From: CADEEX01 sp040081555
Lineage (GTDB): Bacteria > Acidobacteriota > Vicinamibacteria > Vicinamibacterales > CAVVIG01
Assembly: GCA_040081555.1 (NCBI GenBank)
Contig: JBEBGG010000192.1
Coordinates: 1 to 6,019, forward strand
Length of the DNA: 6,019 nucleotides
Direction of reading: 5' to 3'
The notes under the pieces: generated by a model
What the model was told of the DNA's origin: nothing
The model's database searches: none
The model's input: the letters and a program-made list of their open reading frames with translations, nothing else
Shown here: one piece after another, positions 1-6,019 of the stretch
Layout of the letters: each line of letters starts with the position of its first letter
Numbering within the stretch: position 1 is the first letter of the stretch
Translations under genes and position numbers: made by a program

Positions 1-237
1 TGCCAGCGTGTTGTCCGCTGGAAGAGTCGCTTCTTCGGCAGCGCCTGGGCCCGCTACGACCTGGCCGTCCAGCCGACGTTCAGGCTCGTGCCTCCGCCCG
101 AACGGGAAGCAGCGCTCCGCCGCGACTACCAGGCGATGCGCGACATGTACCTGTCCGAGCCGGAGCCATTCGAGCGGATTCTCTCGACCCTTGGTGACGT
201 CGAACGTCGATTCAACATGTTGGAAGGGAGAGGCTGA
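1..237 (+). CDS. AbiEii/AbiGii-like nucleotidyltransferase toxin, C-terminal part
   Basis: This is the last 78 codons of a gene that begins outside the window, read in frame 1 and ending at TGA 235-237. The visible protein contains FFGSAWARYDLA, then FRLVPPPERE, then LRRDYQAMRDMYLSEPEPFE, and ends in a short helical segment. This order (aromatic SxWARYD, a 'rLvPp' stretch, 'DYxxMrdM', then 'F..IL..L..vE..iN') matches my recollection of the C-terminal tail of AbiEii/AbiGii-type nucleotidyltransferase proteins. Family members are the toxin half of type IV AbiE toxin-antitoxin pairs and transfer nucleotides to RNA targets. The catalytic GSxxD-type motif would lie upstream and cannot be seen. The stop is 6 bases before the helicase start, so the gene is probably in the same transcript. 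About 79% of codons end in G or C. The family call rests only on the tail and could be wrong in detail. Confidence 0.68.
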   Translation, partial: CQRVVRWKSRFFGSAWARYDLAVQPTFRLVPPPEREAALRRDYQAMRDMYLSEPEPFERILSTLGDVERRFNMLEGRG

Positions 238-243
238 CCAGTC

Positions 244-3168
244 ATGCCGGCGACAGCCTCCCTCCCACAGCCGCTGACGCCCTACCACGCGAAGTACTAC
301 GCGTACGCGCTGACGCGCCGCTGCCCGCCGGACAGCGACGACCGGCTGGCCAGCGCCCTGGTTGATGCACAGGTCGATCTGAACCCGCACCAGATCGACG
401 CGGCGCTGTTCTCGTTCCGGTCGCCGCTCTCGCGCGGCGTGCTGCTGGCCGACGAAGTCGGCCTCGGGAAGACTATCGAGGCGGGGCTGGTGCTCGCTCA
501 GCGTTGGGCTGAGCGCAAGCGGCGCTTCCTCGTCATCACGCCGTCGAATCTGCGGAAGCAATGGCATCAGGAGCTGACAGACAAGTTCTTCCTGCCGTGC
601 CGGATACTCGAAGCAAAGTCCTACAACGACGCCATCAAGGCCGGCCAGTTCCGGCCCTTCGAGGCCGACGGGCACATCGTCATCTGCTCGTACCAGTTCG
701 CGCGGAACAAGGCGGTTGACGTCCACAACACGGCGTGGGACCTGGTGGTGATGGATGAAGCGCATCGGCTGCGCAACGTCTACAAGCCATCCAACGTCAT
801 CGCCAACACGCTGAAGCAGGCCCTGGCGTCGGCGCCGAAGCTGCTGCTGACAGCCACGCCGCTCCAGAACTCGCTCCTCGAGCTGTTCGGGCTCGTCAGC
901 ATCATCGATGACCAGGTCTTTGGCGACCTCAAGAGCTTCCGCGAGCAGTTCAGCGACCTGACGCAGGAACAGGTGTTCGCCACATTGAAACGGCGCCTGG
1001 CGCCGGTGTGCCATCGCACGCTGCGCCGGCAGGTGACGCCCTACGTCTCGTACACCAGGCGCCTCCCGCTCGTCGAGCAGTTCACGCCAGACGCCTCCGA
1101 AGACCGGCTTTACGACCTCGTCTCGGAGTACCTGCGCCGCGATAATCTGAAAGCCCTTCCGCCCGGCCAGCGCACGCTCATGACGCTGGTCATGCGCAAG
1201 CTTCTGGCCTCCTCGTCGTTTGCGATCGCTGGCGCCCTGGACACGCTGGCCAAGCGCCTGAAGGGAACGCTGGCGAAGCAGACGCCGAAGGAGTCGCTCC
1301 CCGATGAGCTGCTGGCCGAGCTCGACGAGGACTACGAGGCGTTGGACGAAACGGCCGAGGAATGGGAAGACGACGATCCCGGACCGCCGCTGTCGGCGGA
1401 GGACCGCGAGGCTCTGGCGCGCGAGATCGCCGATCTCGAGGGGTTCCGCGACCTGGCCACCTCCATCACGCAGAACGCCAAAGGTGACGCGCTCTTGAAG
1501 GCCCTGCAGGTCGCGTTCGACAAGGCCGCGGAGCTGGGCGGGGCGAAGAAGGCCATCATCTTCACGGAGTCTAGGAAGACGCAGCTCTACCTCCAGCGGC
1601 TGTTGGCCGACAGCCACTGGAAGGATGGCGTGGTTCTGTTCAACGGCTCCAATACGGACGAACAGTCCCGCGCGATTTACGCCGAGTGGCGGGCGCGCCA
1701 TGAGGGTACCGACCAGATCACGGGCTCGAAGACGGCGGACATGCGTTCGGCGATCGTGGATTACTTCCGCGACCAAGGCCAGATCATGATCGCCACCGAG
1801 GCCGGCGCCGAAGGCATCAACCTCCAGTTCTGCTCGCTCGTCGTCAACTACGACCTGCCGTGGAACCCGCAGCGGATTGAGCAGCGCATCGGCCGGTGCC
1901 ACCGCTACGGTCAGAAGCACGACGTGGTGGTCGTCAACTTTCTGAACCGCACGAACGCGGCGGACCAGCGCGTCTTCCAGCTCCTGTCCGAGAAGTTCAA
2001 GCTCTTCGAGGGTGTGTTCGGTGCCAGCGACGAGGTCCTTGGCGCCATCGAGTCGGGCGTCGACTTCGAGAAACGGATCGCGTCGATCTACCAGCAGTGC
2101 CGGAGGACCGACGAGATCAAGACGGCCTTCGATGCACTGCAGCAGGAACTCAACTTCGAGATTTCGGACACGTTCAATAAGGCCCGCCAGCAGTTGCTGG
2201 AGCACTTCGACGACGAGGTGCGGGAGAAGCTGCGCGTCAGGAACGAGTCGTCGCGCGCGTCGCTGAACCGCTACGAGCGGCGCCTGATGGCGCTCACCAG
2301 GTTCGAGCTGGGCGACCGTGCGACGTTCATGTCCGAGTCGTCGTTCGATCTACACCAGGCGCCGAACGACGCCGATGTGCCGACCGGGCGCTACGAACTG
2401 CCGCGCCGGTCCGGTGAGGCGCACTTCTATCGTCTCAGCCATCCGCTAGCAGAGGCCCTGATCGCCCGTGCGAAGTCGCGGCCGACGCCGGATGACCCCA
2501 GTCTCGAGTTGCAGATCGACTACTCGAACCACGTCGGCAAGATCTCCGTGCTCGAGCCCCTGAAAGGAGCGGTGGGAATGCTCCGGCTCGACTGCCTCAC
2601 CGTCGAAGCGCTCGGACAGGTTGAGGATCACCTGCTTCTGAGCGTCGTCACAGCGCAAGGCGACGTCGTCCCTGCCGACGTCTCGGCTCGGCTCCTGACC
2701 ATTGCCGGCGCCGTGGAACGGATCAGCGGCCAGCTCCCCCTGGATGCGCACGAGCAGCGGGACGCCCTTCGGGGCGCACTCGCCGACGCCGCGCGGGTTC
2801 AGGAGGCGACAGTGAGGCGGGGCGTGTCGGAGCGCTCGGCGAGCGCGTTCGAGGCCGAAGCCGAGAAGCTGGATGGTTGGGCCGACGACCTGAAGTTGGG
2901 TCTGGAGCGCGAGATCAAGGAGCTGGACCGCCAGATCAAGGAAGCCCGCAAGGCGGCCCGCGTCGCCGGCTCGCTCGAAGAGAAGCTCGCCTCGCAGAAG
3001 CGTATGAAGACACTCGAATCAGAACGCAACAGACGTCGCCGGGCGCTCTTCGAGTCGCAGGACGAGATCGACCGCAAGCGAGGCGACCTGATCGCGCAGC
3101 TCGAATCGCAGCTCACGCAGAAGGTGACGAGCGAATGCCTGTTCAGTGTGCCGTGGAGCGTCAGATGA
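244..3168 (+). CDS. SNF2/RapA-type helicase-like ATPase (DISARM DrmD-like)
   Basis: A complete 974-aa superfamily 2 ATPase, expected to be a cytoplasmic ATP-driven translocase on double-stranded DNA. Lobe 1: a Q-motif-like LNPHQ (46-50), Walker A DEVGLGKT (70-77, Lys76), Walker B DEAH (171-174) and motif III TATPLQN (203-209). An acidic linker of Asp/Glu runs from about 354 to 379 between the lobes. Lobe 2: KAIIFTES (436-443), motif V ATEAGAEGINLQ (517-528) and motif VI around 543-557, with QRIGRCHRYGQ at 547-557. GINLQ and the RxHRxGQ arginine fingers are typical of the SNF2/RapA branch. The C-terminal third has no recognised nuclease motif and ends in a long charged region (about 840-960) likely to form coiled coil. 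The ATG at 244 follows GAGAGG (228-233) at 10 bases and lies 6 bases after the preceding stop. Third-position GC in the first 60 codons is about 90%. Similar SNF2 proteins occur in phage defence loci such as class 1 DISARM; the role here is inferred. Confidence 0.93.
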   Translation: MPATASLPQPLTPYHAKYYAYALTRRCPPDSDDRLASALVDAQVDLNPHQIDAALFSFRSPLSRGVLLADEVGLGKTIEAGLVLAQRWAERKRRFLVITPSNLRKQWHQELTDKFFLPCRILEAKSYNDAIKAGQFRPFEADGHIVICSYQFARNKAVDVHNTAWDLVVMDEAHRLRNVYKPSNVIANTLKQALASAPKLLLTATPLQNSLLELFGLVSIIDDQVFGDLKSFREQFSDLTQEQVFATLKRRLAPVCHRTLRRQVTPYVSYTRRLPLVEQFTPDASEDRLYDLVSEYLRRDNLKALPPGQRTLMTLVMRKLLASSSFAIAGALDTLAKRLKGTLAKQTPKESLPDELLAELDEDYEALDETAEEWEDDDPGPPLSAEDREALAREIADLEGFRDLATSITQNAKGDALLKALQVAFDKAAELGGAKKAIIFTESRKTQLYLQRLLADSHWKDGVVLFNGSNTDEQSRAIYAEWRARHEGTDQITGSKTADMRSAIVDYFRDQGQIMIATEAGAEGINLQFCSLVVNYDLPWNPQRIEQRIGRCHRYGQKHDVVVVNFLNRTNAADQRVFQLLSEKFKLFEGVFGASDEVLGAIESGVDFEKRIASIYQQCRRTDEIKTAFDALQQELNFEISDTFNKARQQLLEHFDDEVREKLRVRNESSRASLNRYERRLMALTRFELGDRATFMSESSFDLHQAPNDADVPTGRYELPRRSGEAHFYRLSHPLAEALIARAKSRPTPDDPSLELQIDYSNHVGKISVLEPLKGAVGMLRLDCLTVEALGQVEDHLLLSVVTAQGDVVPADVSARLLTIAGAVERISGQLPLDAHEQRDALRGALADAARVQEATVRRGVSERSASAFEAEAEKLDGWADDLKLGLEREIKELDRQIKEARKAARVAGSLEEKLASQKRMKTLESERNRRRRALFESQDEIDRKRGDLIAQLESQLTQKVTSECLFSVPWSVR

Positions 3169-3218
3169 GCCTGCTAACTGGCGTCCCAGCCATGTCGATC
3201 GCCGTCGGAGTCCGCAGC

Positions 3219-3224
3219 GAAGGT
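3219..3224 (+). promoter_or_regulatory. Ribosome binding site fixing the PLD gene start
   Basis: GAAGGT lies 5 bases before the ATG at 3230. It supports that start over the in-frame ATG at 3146, which would overlap the helicase gene by 23 bases and add 28 basic, low-complexity residues unlike the rest of the protein. Confidence 0.6.
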
Positions 3225-3229
3225 GTTCG

Positions 3230-4279
3230 ATGAAGGCGAGCCTCCACCTCCAGAACCCGGGCATCGACAAGCGCTACGCGATCGATGCTATTGGCGACGC
3301 CGCCCAGGGGGCGTCACACGGCATTGCGCTCTTCGCGTTTGCCACCGTGTCTGGCGTGGAACTCCTCCTCGACCATCCCTCGATCCAAGACCTGACGACC
3401 ACTGGCACATTCGAGCTGATCGTCGGACTCGATGCGATCACGAACCGTGAGACGCTGGAGCGCCTGCTCAAGGCCGCGAAGCGCAGTAAAGGATTGCAGC
3501 CTCGTGTGTTCTGGAATTCCTCCGATGGTCTGTTCCATCCAAAACTGTGCTGGTTCTGGAATGGCAGCCGTGACGCCATCGTCGTCGGCTCCGGCAATCT
3601 CACGCCCCGAGGATTGCGCGACAACTACGAAGCCTTTGCGCTGCTCGTTGGCAACCGTAGTGAGCTACGGCCCCTCATTGCTGACCTACAGGCATTTCTC
3701 GATTCTCAGCGCTCAAGTATCCGTGAGATCGACGGTGATGCCCTTGAGCGGGCGTCGAAGAACACCTTTGCCAAGGCTGTGGCCGTCATTGAGCCACCCC
3801 CGAGCCTCCCCCAACCGCGCCGACGCAAGTCAGCCTCCGCGTCGCGAACGCTGGTCGCCGAGTTACCCCGCGGCGGCTCCAGATGGCAACAGGCGAACTT
3901 CGACTATGAAACAGCGCGAGACTTCTTCGAAGTCGAACCGCACAACGACTCCTTGGCATCCGAACTGCTTCTGAACGAAGTGGACGCATCCGGTGTGCCG
4001 ATCAGTCAAGAGACGCGCCGCTTCACGTTCACGCAGAGCAAGAACCTGCGCCTCCACCTCGGCGCGCAACGCGGCAAAGCATACCCAACGTCCCGACGCC
4101 CAATCGCTGTCTTTTGTCGCGTTAAGCCGAGGCACTTTGTCTACCAGGTCCTTCTGCCTGGCGACCCCGGCTTTCGAGTGCTACGGGGCGTGCTCTCGGC
4201 ACACTCGGCCAGCGGCATTCGCCGACTGGTCACCACGCTCGCATTCCTGCGGACAGCGTGGACAGAGTGCCCTTTGTGA
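3230..4279 (+). CDS. Single-HKD phospholipase D-type nuclease
   Basis: A 349-aa protein with a PLD-superfamily domain in its N-terminal half. The signature is HPK (His103, Lys105), then GSGNLTPRGLRDNYE (120-134), which is the 'HxK...GSxNLT..gl..N.E' pattern of PLD nucleases in restriction and defence systems. Only one HKD copy is present, so the active form is probably a dimer, as in the restriction enzymes BfiI and NgoFVII. The Asp expected five residues after Lys105 is Trp110, and the spacing to GSGN is about three residues longer than in the classical motif. A Pro/Arg-rich linker (about 189-200) leads to a second region containing PRGGSRWQQANFD (213-225). A similar second region follows PLD domains in restriction-type proteins and may bind DNA, but this is inference. 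There is no signal peptide or membrane segment, so the protein is cytoplasmic. It lies 61 bases after the helicase and 34 before the methyltransferase. Codons turn AT-richer after about residue 25. A DISARM DrmC-like role is an alternative reading. Confidence 0.85.
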   Translation: MKASLHLQNPGIDKRYAIDAIGDAAQGASHGIALFAFATVSGVELLLDHPSIQDLTTTGTFELIVGLDAITNRETLERLLKAAKRSKGLQPRVFWNSSDGLFHPKLCWFWNGSRDAIVVGSGNLTPRGLRDNYEAFALLVGNRSELRPLIADLQAFLDSQRSSIREIDGDALERASKNTFAKAVAVIEPPPSLPQPRRRKSASASRTLVAELPRGGSRWQQANFDYETARDFFEVEPHNDSLASELLLNEVDASGVPISQETRRFTFTQSKNLRLHLGAQRGKAYPTSRRPIAVFCRVKPRHFVYQVLLPGDPGFRVLRGVLSAHSASGIRRLVTTLAFLRTAWTECPL

Positions 4280-4297
4280 GACATTTGTGCAGTCGCG

Positions 4298-4303
4298 AAA
4301 AGG
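4298..4303 (+). promoter_or_regulatory. Probable ribosome binding site of the methyltransferase
   Basis: AAAAGG lies 10 bases before the ATG at 4314, in the 34-base gap after the PLD stop codon. It supports initiation at 4314. The same reading frame stays open back to an ATG at 3993, but that extension would run out of frame through the last 287 bases of the PLD gene. Confidence 0.45.
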
Positions 4304-4313
4304 CACTGAAGAC

Positions 4314-5939
4314 ATGAGACGGCAGAAGCTAGAACTTACGTGGGTGGGAAAGAACGAACGGCCCAGACTCGAGCCGCGCCTGCTGCTAGAGGACTCAGGT
4401 CACGCGTACCATGCCCGACGTCGCGTCCAAGAAGCCGACAGCTTCGACAACGTCCTGATCCATGGCGACAACCTCTTGGCGCTAAAAGCGCTTGAGCAGC
4501 AATACACAGGACGCGTGAAGTGTGCCTTTATCGACCCGCCATACAACACAGGAAGCGCGTTCGAGCACTTCGACGATGGCCTCGAACACTCGATTTGGCT
4601 CTCGATGATGCGTGAACGCGTCGATCTATTGAGACGACTGTTGACAGAGGATGGCTCCCTCTGGGTAACCATTGACGACAACGAGGTGCACTACCTCAAG
4701 GTCGTGTGTGACGAGTTGTTCGGTCGCCCGAACTTCGTCGCTAACATGGTGTGGGAGAAACGAACGTCGCGAGAGAACCGCCGCGTGTTCTCATTCAACC
4801 ATGACCACTTGTTGGTGTATGCCAAGGACAAAGGGCGATTCGAAACGATCCGTAATCCGCTTGGCCTGACACAGGAAGTCCTCGCGCGCTATCGGAATCC
4901 TGACAACGACCCCAGAGGCCCGTGGCAGTCAGTGTCGGCCAATGCCCAGGCCGGTCACGCCACACCGAGCCAGTTCTACACTCTAAGGCTGCCGTCCGGT
5001 CGCGAGATCGATCCGCCGAAGGGCAGATGCTGGCTCTACACGCGTGGCCGGATGGACCAGGAGATCGCGGCAGGAAACATCTGGTTCGGGTCGGAAGGCG
5101 ACAATGTTCCGAGGGTGAAGAAGTTTCTGAAGGACAACGAGGACAAGGGCCTCACTCCAGCGACGATCTGGCCGGCTGCCGAAGCGGGCACCAACGACGA
5201 AGCGAAGAAGCACCTCCTGTCTTTGCTGCCAACGTCTAGTGTGTTTGACAACCCCAAGCCAGAGAGCCTCTTGCAGCGAGTAATCAACATCGCGACGAAT
5301 CCGGGCGAGATTGTGCTCGATTCGTTCGCTGGCTCAGGGACTACAGGTGCCGTCGCGCACAAGATGCGCCGTCGGTGGATCATGATCGAACTCGGCGAGC
5401 ATTGCCACACGCATATCACTCCGCGCCTGCGGAAGGTCATCGATGGCCAAGATCCTGGCGGCGTCACGGAGTCCACGGGCTGGAAGGGAGGCGGCGGTTT
5501 CCGCTACTACCGGTTGGCGCCGTCGCTCCTGGAACGGGATAAATGGGGCAACTGGGTCATCAACAAGACCTACAACGCCGCGATGCTCGCCGAGGCGCTT
5601 TGCAAGCTCGAAGGCTTCGTCTTCGCGCCGAACGAGGCCGTCTACTGGGAGCACGGGCACTCAACCGAGCGGGACTTCATGTACGTGACGACACAGCACC
5701 TGACGCACGAGCAGCTTCTGCAGTTGAGCGCCGACGTCGGGCCCGAGCGGTCCCTTCTCGTGATGTGCACGGCGTTCCGTGGCGGGGCGGACGCCTTCCC
5801 CAACCTGACGATCAAGAAGATCCCGAAAACCGTCCTGTCTCGCTGCGAATGGGGCCACGACGACTACAGCCTTGAGGTTGCGAACCTCGCTCCGGCGCCT
5901 GAGCCGCCAGGCCAGCAGGGCCTCGGATTCGAGGACTGA
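4314..5939 (+). CDS. Type III Mod-like adenine-N6 DNA methyltransferase (beta class)
   Basis: A 541-aa S-adenosylmethionine-dependent DNA methyltransferase. The catalytic DPPYNTG (Asp74-Pro-Pro-Tyr77) precedes the cofactor-binding DSFAGSGTTG (336-345). This order defines the beta class, which includes type III Mod subunits and acts on adenine N6. Other Mod hallmarks are VLIHGDNLLALKAL (47-60), SLWVTIDDNE (115-124), NPDNDPRGPW (195-204) and FDNPKP (311-316). The segment between the catalytic and cofactor motifs (about 145-310) should hold the target-recognition domain; the target sequence cannot be read from it. A C-terminal module (about 390-541) with GGFRYYRLAPSLLE and KWGNWVINKTYN follows the catalytic fold and is a likely partner-binding part. 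At 541 aa it is shorter than classical Mod proteins of the EcoP1/EcoP15 type (over 600 aa). Third-position GC is about 67% in the first 109 codons but about 89% over 5463-5690. The next gene starts one base after its stop, so the two are almost certainly translationally coupled. Confidence 0.93.
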   Translation: MRRQKLELTWVGKNERPRLEPRLLLEDSGHAYHARRRVQEADSFDNVLIHGDNLLALKALEQQYTGRVKCAFIDPPYNTGSAFEHFDDGLEHSIWLSMMRERVDLLRRLLTEDGSLWVTIDDNEVHYLKVVCDELFGRPNFVANMVWEKRTSRENRRVFSFNHDHLLVYAKDKGRFETIRNPLGLTQEVLARYRNPDNDPRGPWQSVSANAQAGHATPSQFYTLRLPSGREIDPPKGRCWLYTRGRMDQEIAAGNIWFGSEGDNVPRVKKFLKDNEDKGLTPATIWPAAEAGTNDEAKKHLLSLLPTSSVFDNPKPESLLQRVINIATNPGEIVLDSFAGSGTTGAVAHKMRRRWIMIELGEHCHTHITPRLRKVIDGQDPGGVTESTGWKGGGGFRYYRLAPSLLERDKWGNWVINKTYNAAMLAEALCKLEGFVFAPNEAVYWEHGHSTERDFMYVTTQHLTHEQLLQLSADVGPERSLLVMCTAFRGGADAFPNLTIKKIPKTVLSRCEWGHDDYSLEVANLAPAPEPPGQQGLGFED

Positions 5940-5940
5940 C

Positions 5941-6019
5941 ATGCATCGACAGGTCAACGCCATCGCCGGCCGGCTCAGCCTTCGTGCCCCTCAGCGTGAC
6001 TCGCTGAAGATACTGGACC
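5941..6019 (+). CDS. Start of a probable Res-like DEAD/DEAH helicase gene, partial
   Basis: An open frame of 26 codons runs from ATG 5941 to the window edge. It starts one base after the methyltransferase stop (TGACATG), and AGGA at 5932-5935 sits 5 bases upstream as a ribosome binding site within the end of the preceding gene. The N-terminus contains AIAGRLSLRAPQRDSLKILD. The 'LRaPQrdSL.iL' pattern looks like the Q-motif that opens the ATPase domain of DEAD/DEAH helicases. In type III restriction-modification, res follows mod directly, so position and motif agree. No Walker motif or nuclease domain is visible, and the family call therefore rests on a short N-terminus plus gene order. That the reading frame is a real gene is more secure than its function. 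Confidence 0.62.
   Translation, partial: MHRQVNAIAGRLSLRAPQRDSLKILD

Noticed and set aside
2799..3116. Long open frames on the minus strand, here and at 5036-5476, 5334-5660 and 5661-5963
   Set aside because: They lie opposite well-supported genes with high-GC codon use, have no recognisable domains, and are the shadows expected in GC-rich DNA.
3146..3229. 28-codon upstream extension of the PLD gene
   Set aside because: It overlaps the end of the helicase gene and encodes a basic low-complexity stretch. GAAGGT at 3219-3224 points to ATG 3230.
3169..3229. Possible promoter, terminator or hairpin in the largest intergenic gap
   Set aside because: Only a 4-base stem (CTGG/CCAG) is visible, with no T-run and no convincing -35/-10 pair.
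3192..3233. A 13-codon mini-ORF whose TGA overlaps the PLD start as ATGA, a possible coupling leader
   Set aside because: The overlap is suggestive, but I see no ribosome binding site before 3192 and the peptide has no recognisable character; it is probably chance.
3993..4313. 107-codon in-frame extension upstream of the methyltransferase ATG
   Set aside because: It overlaps the PLD gene out of frame, is Arg/Ser/Cys-rich without domain character, and 4314 has a usable ribosome binding site and a normal Mod-like N-terminus.
244..6019. Naming the locus DISARM or BREX
   Set aside because: No DrmA/DrmB (DUF1998), PglZ or BrxC features are visible, and the methyltransferase is a short type III Mod-like protein rather than a large PglX-type one.

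Overview
The window is a tightly packed, single-strand (+) stretch of high-GC bacterial DNA, GC-rich throughout by eye. It lies inside what reads as an anti-phage defence island. Nothing in it fixes the host taxon. No RNA gene, mobile element, long repeat or CRISPR array is visible, and the longest gap between genes is 61 bases.

Layout from left to right: (1) the 3' end of a gene whose product resembles the C-terminus of the AbiEii/AbiGii nucleotidyltransferase toxin family (1-237). (2) A complete SNF2/RapA-type superfamily 2 ATPase of 974 aa (244-3168), starting 6 bases after gene 1. (3) A single-HKD phospholipase-D-type nuclease of 349 aa (3230-4279). (4) A 541-aa beta-class, type III Mod-like adenine-N6 DNA methyltransferase (4314-5939). 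(5) The first 26 codons of a gene (5941 to the window edge) starting one base after the methyltransferase stop, probably the DEAD/DEAH-type Res-like helicase expected after a Mod gene.

Read together, genes 2-5 look like a type III-like restriction-modification module (Mod followed by Res) with two added parts in front, a SNF2 translocase and a PLD nuclease. The part list overlaps that of class 1 DISARM (SNF2 helicase, adenine methylase, PLD protein), but the gene order, the small Mod-type methylase and the absence of DrmA/DrmB in the window argue against calling it DISARM. A simple working model, which is inference, is that the methyltransferase marks self DNA, the two helicases sense or translocate on unmarked DNA, and the PLD protein and/or the Res protein cuts it. 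The AbiEii-like gene may add an abortive, toxin-type second layer.

Hand counts of third-position GC show a mosaic. The helicase 5' end, the first codons of the PLD gene and the 3' end of the methyltransferase are near 87-90%, whereas the middle of the PLD gene and the 5' half of the methyltransferase are near 61-67%. The switch points fall inside genes, which suggests that a central PLD-plus-specificity cassette was exchanged between related systems.
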